DNA from: Euperipatoides rowelli
Lineage: Eukaryota; Onychophora; Udeonychophora; Euonychophora; Peripatopsidae
NCBI GenBank assembly: GCA_003024985.2
Contig: PXIH01S0001032.1
Reading direction: 5' to 3' (one strand)
Length of the DNA stretch: 15,242 bases
Positions 9,780-15,242 of the stretch are shown here, piece by piece. Numbering within the stretch: the first letter of the stretch is position 1; each line of letters starts with the position of its first letter. The notes under the pieces were generated by a model. That model was not told the origin of the DNA. It made no database searches and was given only the letters and a program-made list of their open reading frames with translations. The translations under genes and the position numbers were made by a program.

Positions 9780-9975
9780 GCAAATTGATTCTATTGGATT
9801 ATAAATATTTTGGGGAAAAAATTTATATTACCCTATTGTCCTATATTTAGGATGGGTGTTTCTAGTTTAATTGTTTGAACTGAATTTTTTGAAGAAATGT
9901 ATCTTGATTATAAGCATCTAAATAAATATATTTGTTAAAAAGAAAAAAAAAACCTTATCTTAAAAAAAGTTTCAG
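9780..9975 (+). terminator. Polyadenylation-type signal after the transposase pseudogene
   Basis: AATAAA at 9921-9926 is followed about ten bases later by an A-rich run (9937-9952). It lies about 140 bp after the decayed stop codon, where a 3' end would be expected. In such AT-rich DNA the hexamer also arises by chance, so this is weak. An imperfect palindrome, GTCCTATATTTAGGAT, is near 9839-9854. No terminal inverted repeat could be matched on the two sides of the transposase. Confidence 0.3.
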
Positions 9976-10640
9976 GATCTCTGGGCTAATTTTGAAAACA
10001 GTTTATATTGTCTATCTTTAATGGAATTTTGTAATGCTCATACTAATATTTAGAATGGCTTGGAACCTTTAGATATATTGGATAATTTAGAGGAGATATT
10101 GGTATAAATATCTTCTTTTATGGAACATTCAAGGATATAGGTAGTTATGTGGAGAGAAATTGAGGAATTTTGAGTTTGCAGATTCAGGAAGCAGATGTGG
10201 GGACTCAAATAGATACTGTTGCTGAAGGGAAATAAAATTCATGCTACTCGGGTGCATAAACAATGACGTGAGATCTGTCTGAATGTACATATTTTGTATC
10301 ATTATTGCATTCCCAATATAGAATCTGTTGATGTTAGATGGCTGAAAGCTCCTAATGGTAAATATGATTTGAGTATTGAGGATGATGGAGTTTGTGGAGC
10401 TGGGGGATATGGGGGTTGAACCCTTGATCTGGGAGTACATTATGGCAATTTGTAGGACAATGTACATGTAGAAGAGTCAACATACCAAAAAGTATAAATT
10501 TTGTTAAATTATAATATTTGAGTTAAGATTTAGTAGCACCTTTCAAGCGATATATGAAGTATTTATTACATATTTTAACTTTTGGAGTTTAATAATTAAT
10601 TTTTCAAAAATAATTATTAAATTTATTTTTACAGCATTAA
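9976..10640 (+). pseudogene. E block, copy 1: decayed exon-like segment of unknown gene
   Basis: The block pairs with 13985-14615. It begins after TTTCAG (acceptor-like). The first frame reads D-L-W-A-N-F-E-N-S-L-Y-C-L-S-L-M-E-F-C, with later stretches L-D-N-L-E-E-I-L-V, I-S-S-F-M-E-H-S and A-D-V-G-T-Q-I-D. V-R-W-L-K-A-P-N-G-K and S-I-E-D-D-G-V-C lie near 10335-10400, and I-Y-E-V-F-I-T-Y-F-N-F lies near 10547-10580. Stops and shifts interrupt it. Base composition is less AT-rich than the surroundings, and the two copies keep the same words in the same frame more than in flanking DNA. I do not recognise the protein with confidence; the last segment weakly resembles Bcl-2 BH1 (see findings). 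The minus-strand open frame at 10129-10467 is taken as a shadow. Confidence 0.5.
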
Positions 10641-10754
10641 CATAAGCATTGTTTCATGATATCCTTTCTACATAAGTTTGTCTTCAAATTATTTTTATAC
10701 ATATTTTATTCAATTCTAAATGTAAATCAAACATTTTATATGGTATCATGATCT

Positions 10755-10960
10755 ATTCATGACGAAATAATGTAGTTTCAATTGTTTAAGAAAGAAAAAT
10801 GAGCAACAATTATCATTGTTTGCATCACTTTAGATTAGTTTAAATACTTGTTTTACAATGGCTTTGAAGCATCTGCATGTGTTTTAATAGCTGTTGGGTT
10901 TTTTTATTAAGTAAGTTAATTTTAATTTATTTAGTAGTTTGAATGTAATTTTTTGATTAA
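10755..10960 (+). repeat. R1 block, second copy
   Basis: Matches 6585-6787 and 14706-14916. It ends at the TTAA at 10957-10960, where the 1620-bp TTAA element begins. A GTAAGT lies at 10911-10916. Before it, a frame from 10857 reads N-G-F-E-A-S-A-C-V-L-I-A-V-G-F-F-Y then stop. The stretch between E and R1 (10641-10754) also matches the third copy (CATTGTTTCATGA, ATCCTTTCTA, TATTTTTATACA words). Confidence 0.85.
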
Positions 10961-11190
10961 CCTTTATCATACCAAAGAGGTTGCAGGCACACCCCAAATT
11001 TCCTTTTTTAGTTATATTTTTTTTTTTTTTTTTTCAAAATTAAAATACTATCCTTTAGTTTATGTGTCAATTAATGATTTATAATTAAACTAATCCTCAT
11101 ATTTATTTTTATAGAATTGAGTTCTTATAGCATAATTGTGTCATGGGGTATAACTGCACCCCTCCTTGGTAATTAGAGTTATAAATTTAA

Positions 11191-11860
11191 TATTAAATTG
11201 ACAAGTTTTTAGACAAGTTTAATTTGTTGTCTCGGTTGCGGTGTATGCTTGATAAAGCTTGATAAACCGAAGGCATATGCATTGCTGACGTGTGAAGGTT
11301 TCAGCGCCTTGGCTTGGGCAGTTAAGGAATGTTTTTTTCCCTAGATGTAACAGCTCGCTTTGGGTTTTTCCAAGTATGCCCTTGTTAACATCTTAGGAAC
11401 CTGTTTCTGGTCTATTAATTGTAAAATTATTTGGCGTATTTAAATTGGTTAACCTCAAAAAAATACATCTATTTTCCCGTTGGAGGGGATATTTATTTTT
11501 TGTTATATAAAAAAAAAAAACAAGTTTAACGTGTCTATCATAGTATTTAAAATGGTGATATTTGCCAAAGTTTGTATTTTATCAGATTTAGCAGTTTCAC
11601 AAGCCCAGTCACACATATTATCGTTATGTAAATAATGCTAACATCAACAATGTGTAAACAGGCTTTGCTGTAACTATGATTATTTTTTTATATTTAATCA
11701 CTTTTGGTTAATGTTTTTTTATTTTCTTCTATCTAATCTTTAATTTCAGAATAATCTAAAAAGGTAAAAAAAAATCTCCCTATCGAGAAAATATTGTTAC
11801 AACTATTCGTTCCCCCTCACCCCTCTTACAAATGTGTGAGACACAGAAATAACTCCATTA
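11191..11860. repeat. Internal tandem unit 1 (about 363 bp plus a SINE)
   Basis: Shares its order of words with 11861-12210: TTAAATT, GTTTTTAGACAAGTT, GTGTCTATCATAG, TTTGCCA, AGTTTGTATTTTATCA, CAAGCCCAGTCAC, ATCAACA, CTATCTAATCTTTAAT, AGAATAA, ATCTCCCTATCGAGAAA, and GTGTGAGACACAG. The SINE at 11223-11519 splits it. Confidence 0.75.
11223..11519 (+). mobile_element. tRNA-derived SINE, copy 2 (plus strand)
   Basis: The body from about 11305 to 11515 matches copy 1 closely: GGCTTGGGCAGTTAAGGAA, TTTTTTCCCTAG, TGTAACAGCT, TTTGGGTTTTTCCAAG, CTTGTTAACATCTTAGGAACC, CCCGTTGGAGGGGA, and an A-rich tail ending in 12 A. The tRNA-like head (11228-11300) is decayed; no clean A or B box is left. The target duplication ACAAGTTTAA is at 11213-11222 and 11520-11529. 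The uninterrupted site ACAAGTTCAACATGTCTTTC is at 11881 in tandem unit 2. Confidence 0.75.
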
Positions 11861-12210
11861 TTAAATTTACATGTTTTTAGACAAGTTCAACATGTCTTTC
11901 ATAGTGCTTAAACTGGAAATGTTTGCCACAGTTTGTATTTTATCACATTTAACAAGTTTAACAAGACCTGTCACTCACAATATTGTTATGTGAAAGCTTG
12001 CATTATCAACATTGTGTCAACTGGTTTTATGATCTTTTTTTTTTATATTTTGCACCTTTTGATTATACTTTTTTTTTTACTCTATCTAATCTTTAATATT
12101 AGAATAAGCTAAAAATGCAAAGGAAAAAAAATATCCCTATGGAGAAAGTTTTGTTGCAACTCATTGTCTCCCCCCCCCCCACCCAATTCCTACAAATGAG
12201 TGAGACCCAG
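11861..12210. repeat. Internal tandem unit 2 (about 350 bp)
   Basis: The second copy of the unit, without a SINE, so it serves as the empty site for copy 2 of the SINE. It ends with a C-run at about 12170-12180 and ATGAGTGAGACCCAG (12196-12210), matching ATGTGTGAGACACAG in unit 1. Nothing coding is seen. Confidence 0.75.
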
Positions 12211-12580
12211 AGTTGTTTACTTCCTGTCTCCATTTCTATATTTGTAATTTAAGGTAAGGAGGGGGAAATGCTGGGAATTACACTGGTGTAATTCTAAATC
12301 TCAAAAAAATGTTGAAATAATTTGCCTCTTATGTTTATAGTTTGCAAATATTTCTTATTTCTAATTGTAAATGTAATAATTGCTAATGAATTTTTTTTTT
12401 TTTAATTAAAATAAATATTTTTATTAAAGTGATAATAAGCATACTTTTACTTAATAAATCATTATTGTTATATAATTTAAGGTTTATTGCATAAAAACTC
12501 AATCATTGTGGGGGGGGGGGGTGCATCTGCATCCCACCTTGGTATTCAATGTATTGTCTAGGACGTTAGTATGATGATGG
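12211..12580. other. Right part of the TTAA element, noncoding
   Basis: AT-rich, with a run of 12 G at 12510-12521 followed by GTGCATCTGCATCCCACCTTGG. That G-run end resembles the GGGGTATAACTGCACCCCTCCTTGG stretch at 11144-11168 near the left end, and is therefore a likely subterminal repeat of the element. No gene is seen. Confidence 0.5.
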
Positions 12581-13110
12581 CTAATATTGATGCTCTACTT
12601 CATTTATTAGCCAGTTATTAAATTTTAGCTTTTTTTTTTTTTTTTTAATAAATCTCTCCTCCTTTTGACAGATTACTAGGTTTAACACCAAAGCGAGCTG
12701 TTATAGCTAGGGAAAAAAACGTTCCATATCCGTCCTAGCCGGGATCGATCCTGTGTCCCTAGCATATGTCTCGGATCTAGGAAGTCAAGTGCTCTCACCA
12801 CTCAACCACCGAACCCTGACACTTTTAACTTATTTATATTAATTTTGTATAAAACAGTGGATTATTGATAATGTTATTATCTTGATTCCGCTGTGGTAAA
12901 CATTATTTGAAACGATAATATATTAATATTAATTAAATATTTTTAATTTTTAGTATGTAATTTTGTTTAAATTGTATTCTTTATTCACAATAATCTTTAT
13001 TTACTTAGTTTAATAACTAATTTATGTAAAGTTTTGTTTACTTTATTTGATTTTGGCTAGTTAGTGTTTTAAGTTTCAACCTAAGATTCGTTTTATCTAC
13101 CGTTTGAATT
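12581..13110. repeat. X block, first copy (split by a SINE)
   Basis: Matches 14913-15242. Shared words are CTCTACTT/TTCTACTT, ATTTATTAG, AAATTTTA, TTATTTATATT, GGATTATTGATAATGTT, TTATTTGAAACGA, GTAATTTTGTTTAAAT, AAAGTTTTGTTTAC, TTGGCTAGTTAGTGTTT and AAGTTTCA. The SINE at 12632-12822 interrupts this copy only. No coding region is seen. Confidence 0.85.
12632..12822 (-). mobile_element. tRNA-derived SINE, copy 3 (minus strand, best tRNA head)
   Basis: On the minus strand it starts with G-G-G-T-T-C-G and an A box, TGGTTGAGTGG (12798-12808). A B box, GGATCGATCC, is at 12742-12751, one base from the usual GGTTCGANNCC at position 3. The boxes sit about 57 nt apart as in a tRNA, so RNA polymerase III transcription was the likely source. 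The body follows: GGAACGTTTTTTTCCCTAGC, TAACAGCTCGCTTTGG. Compared with copies 1 and 2 it lacks the CTTGTTAACATCTTAGGAACC portion, then ends in GGAGGAGAGATTTATT and an A tail of about 16. The 9-bp target duplication is TTTTAGCTT (12623-12631) / TTTTAACTT (12823-12831). The uninterrupted site TTTTAACTT is at 14955-14963. Confidence 0.85.
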
Positions 13111-13439
13111 ATTTTTAGTTTATTGTTTTATATCAGTTTAAATTTGTATTTTAAATCTTTGATTTTTTTAGGACCCGATTATTAATTTTATAATATACAG
13201 TAGTTTTACAATATATTATATACTGTAGGTTTGTAGTAATTAGGACTTTCTATTTTAAAATTTTTTAGGCGTTATTTCTTTTTTTTTTAAATAAATTTAT
13301 TCGAAAATCTTTCATTGTTTATAAACTTGATTATAAATTGACAAGGAGTTTTTTAAATTTCAAATACAATAAATCAATAAGATAATGTTTGAGTTACATT
13401 CACTGAAATAATTACATGATAAACATTTTAACCAGAAAA
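13111..13439. repeat. Noncoding part of the array unit, including a weak match to 7085-7150
   Basis: AT-rich, with no open frame of note. Positions 13170-13245 share TTATTAATTTTATAATATA and TGTAGTAATTAGGA-like words with 7100-7145. The rest, up to about 13440, is unmatched in this window. Confidence 0.4.
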
Positions 13440-13730
13440 TGGACTTTTGCTCGATCAAAACATGACCATGGGATGTCGGTAGGCGTGCCGATCAACATGA
13501 CTGCACCTGTATGATCAGCCACCCCCCACACACACACCACACACACACACAAATACACACTGTGTTCCATAATATTTTCTTTTCTTTTTTTTCTTTTTGT
13601 TTTCTTAATTTCCTGATTTAGTCCTTGTTTTAAGTCTATTAATAACTTTGATATTAATAATAAGCAGAAATAAATTAAATATCTGAATATGTGACTAGTT
13701 CATGTGATTTGGTTAGGTTTTTATAATTAA
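13440..13730. repeat. R2 and R3 blocks, contiguous copy
   Basis: Matches 6797-6960 and 7588-7667 of array copy 1. Here R2 runs straight into R3 at GATATTAATAATAAGCAG. A (CA)n microsatellite sits within R2. The match to copy 1 stops at a TTAA (13727-13730). Confidence 0.75.
13523..13560. repeat. (CA)n microsatellite
   Basis: A C-rich run followed by alternating CA with one CC break and one AAAT break. In the first array copy the same position has only short CA content (ACACAAACACACG at 6827-6841), so the tract grew after duplication. Confidence 0.9.
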
Positions 13731-13984
13731 TTTAAGAAATAATATATACTAATAATCCAATGTTGGTCGAAATTCGACCAATAAAAAGCCTCCACTCCTT
13801 TGTAAAAAGCCGTCACAACGCTAAACAATGAATGTTTTAATTTTATATATAAATTTTANNTCATTGCACTCCCTCTCCATATAAATTTTAACTTTGCCAA
13901 ATCTCACACTCCTCTGTGCGCCCAATATGCTTAAAAAGGGATCCAAAGTTTCCCCTTCACGTATTAATATATAGGTCTGGTCTA
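13731..13984. other. Spacer with a perfect palindrome and an assembly gap
   Basis: TTGGTCGAA-A-TTCGACCAA at 13763-13781 is a perfect 9-bp inverted repeat around one base. Two N bases lie at 13859-13860, flanked on both sides by ATATAAATTTTA, so the gap may hide a short repeat. No gene is seen. Confidence 0.6.
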
Positions 13985-14615
13985 TTGTTTATTGGAATTT
14001 TGTAATGTCTCCCTCACAGAATAATGTCATATACAAAGTGTTGAAGTGCTTAAAGCTTTTTCATAGTTGGGACAAATTAGAGGAGTTATTGGTGTCTTTA
14101 TCTTCATTTATGGAACAATCAATGATAGAGGTAGCTACTCAGAGAGCAATAGAAACATTTTAGAGTTTGAGGATGCATGATGTAGGGACTCTGATGGATT
14201 CTGATCTGGTGGTGGGATGACATTCATGCGAGGATGCAGAAACACTGATCTGTGAGGTACTGTCTGAGTGATCAGATTTGGTACAATTACTGGAATCTGA
14301 AATGATATCTTTTGATGTTAAGTGGCTGGAAGCTCCTAATTCTAAAGGTGAGGGTGATTTGAATATTGAGCATGATGGAGTGTGTGATGATTGGGGACAG
14401 GGATGAACTCTTGATCTGGAGTATAGAGTGGCAAGTTGAAGGAGAGTGAAAATTATAAATTCAGTTGAGAGATTGTAGCACCTCTAAAGAAATCTATGAA
14501 GTATTTATTATAGATTTTAACTTTGGGAGATGTCTTGCTATGTTATTACAATTAGGTTTTTAATAATACTTATTATTAAATTTATTTTTAAAGCATAAAA
14601 TTAAGTATTGTTTCA
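13985..14615 (+). pseudogene. E block, copy 2: decayed exon-like segment of unknown gene
   Basis: Pairs with 9976-10640. Readable frames give W-D-K-L-E-E-L-L-V-S-L-S-S-F-M-E-Q-S, then A-T-Q-R-A-I-E-T-F, a stop, and D-V-G-T-L-M-D. F-D-V-K-W-L-E-A-P-N-S-K and N-I-E-H-D-G-V-C are near 14310-14390. A separate open frame at 14459-14560 contains E-I-Y-E-V-F-I-I-D-F-N-F-G-R and C-L-A-M-L-L-Q-L. Stops and shifts break it, so it is not a working exon. Codons near the motifs differ between copies partly at third positions, which hints at past selection on protein. I do not recognise the protein with confidence; the BH1-like stretch is discussed in the findings. Confidence 0.5.
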
Positions 14616-14705
14616 TGAAATCCTTTCTAGACATGTTTGTCAATTATTTTTATACAATTTTTATTCAATTTTAAAGGTAAATAAAACATTTTCAATGGTA
14701 TATTC
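14616..14705. repeat. E-to-R1 linker, array copy 3
   Basis: Matches 10650-10754: TTGTTTCATGA, ATCCTTTCTA, TTTGTC, AATTATTTTTATACA, TTTTATTCAATT and ATGGTAT words, in the same order. Noncoding as far as I can see. Confidence 0.75.
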
Positions 14706-14916
14706 TATTCATGACAAAACAATCTAGTTTCTATTGTTTAGGAAAGCAAAATGTATAACAATTATCATTGTTTGCATCACTTTATAGTAATTTAAATAAT
14801 TTACTTTTTTTCAATAGATTTGAGGCGGCAGAACATGTTTTCCTAGCTGTTGGGATATTTTTATAAGTAAGTTATCTTTTATTTATTTATTAGTTTGAGT
14901 GTAAATTTTTGATTAA
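14706..14916 (+). repeat. R1 block, third copy
   Basis: Matches the other two R1 copies. A frame from 14810 reads F-N-R-F-E-A-A-E-H-V-F-L-A-V-G-I-F-L then TAA, and GTAAGT is at 14867-14872. This copy runs directly into X through TTAACATTAATTTTCTACTT, so it is the uninterrupted form of the site that holds the 1620-bp element in copy 2. Confidence 0.85.
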
Positions 14917-15242
14917 CATTAATTTTCTACTTAATTTATTAGTCAGATTTTAAATTTTAACTTATTTATATTTAATTTATATGAAACAAAGGATTATTGA
15001 TAATGTTTAGAATATTCGGTTGTGTCAAAATTATTTGAAACGACAAATATTTTTGATTATATGTGTGTAATTTTGTTTAAATGATACATTTTAAGGCGAG
15101 GGTCATTTCTTCAGTTAGGCTTTTATGTAGTTAAACTAACTAATTTATTTAAAGTTTTGTTTACCTAACTTTATTTTGTTTTGGTTAGTTAGTGTTTCAA
15201 GTTTCACCTAGGATTAATTTCTCTTGCTTTTGGGTTGTTTTT
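14917..15242. repeat. X block, second copy, cut by the window end
   Basis: Matches 12585-13110 without the SINE, through GTTAGTTAGTGTTTCAAGTTTCA to the last bases. The array therefore continues beyond the window. Confidence 0.85.

Larger units (their letters stand above)
10961..12580. mobile_element. Nonautonomous TTAA-type (piggyBac-like) element, 1620 bp
   Basis: The left flank is TTAA (10957-10960); the right flank is CTAA (12581-12584), read as a mutated TTAA. The ends are inverted: CCTTTATCATACCAAAG at the left, and the right end read on the other strand CCATCATCATACTAACG, 13 of 17 matching. The third array copy shows the uninterrupted site at 14913 onward: sequence right of the element (TAATATTGATGCTCTACTT) aligns directly with TTAACATTAATTTTCTACTT there. 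The interior codes for nothing recognisable. It holds a 360-bp tandem duplication, a SINE, and a GCACCCC/GCATCCC word with CTTGGT near each end (11147-11170 and 12522-12543). TTAA targeting is diagnostic of piggyBac-family transposition; that the piggyBac relative at 7871 mobilised it is inference. Confidence 0.7.

Noticed and set aside
6788-9959. A single large piggyBac element starting at TTAA 6784 and carrying the transposase
   Set aside because: Positions 6797-6960 and 7588-7667 match 13440-13730, which belongs to the array and has no transposase, so this stretch is not one element.
10129-10467. Minus-strand open frame of 112 codons
   Set aside because: The paired block at 13985 does not keep this frame open, and no family is recognisable.
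12742-12822. A genuine tRNA gene on minus
   Set aside because: A and B boxes are present but the T stem pairs poorly. The sequence continues into a SINE body with an A tail and target duplication, so it is a SINE head.
13859-13860. A biological break at the two N bases
   Set aside because: It is an assembly gap or ambiguous bases; nothing can be said of the missing sequence.

Overview
The window reads as a strongly AT-rich stretch of an animal nuclear genome, probably an invertebrate. It has long poly-A and poly-T runs, GT-AG splice signals, a (CA)n microsatellite, an N gap, and decayed copies of several metazoan transposon types. The species cannot be named from the sequence. No intact protein-coding gene is visible. 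Everything recognisable is a degraded mobile element or part of a tandem duplication.

Left third (1-6300). Positions 1-1190 hold nothing I recognise. A Copia-type LTR retrotransposon Gag-Pol remnant follows (about 1193-2280: knuckle-like segment, protease site, zinc motif, integrase), broken by stops and shifts. A non-LTR (LINE) reverse transcriptase remnant of jockey/CR1 type lies at 2998-4307. Noncoding AT-rich DNA follows, with a 34-36-bp tandem repeat at 5584-5735.

Right part (6585 to the window end and beyond). This is a tandem array of a roughly 4-kb unit, seen in three copies spaced 4169 and 3952 bp apart. Call the recurring blocks R1 (6585-6787, 10755-10960, 14706-14916), X (12581-13110, 14913-15242), R2/R3 (6795-7667 split; 13440-13730), and E (9976-10640, 13985-14615). 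The E and R1 blocks look like decayed exons. One stretch weakly resembles the BH1 motif of Bcl-2 proteins, and a splice-donor-like GTAAGT is kept in all three R1 copies. The identity of that gene is not established.

Insertions separate the copies. A piggyBac-type transposase pseudogene (7871-9779), with one intron and all three catalytic Asp positions still readable, lies between the first R2/R3 and the E block of the next copy. A 1620-bp nonautonomous element with TTAA target sites and inverted ends (10961-12580) sits in the second copy and itself contains a 360-bp tandem duplication. Three copies of one tRNA-derived SINE family are present (7227-7518 minus, 11223-11519 plus, 12632-12822 minus), each with a 9-10-bp target duplication. 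Because the array is repeated, several insertions can be compared with a matching empty site in a neighbouring copy. That fixes their boundaries and gives an order of events: duplication of the unit, then the TTAA element, then the SINE inside it.
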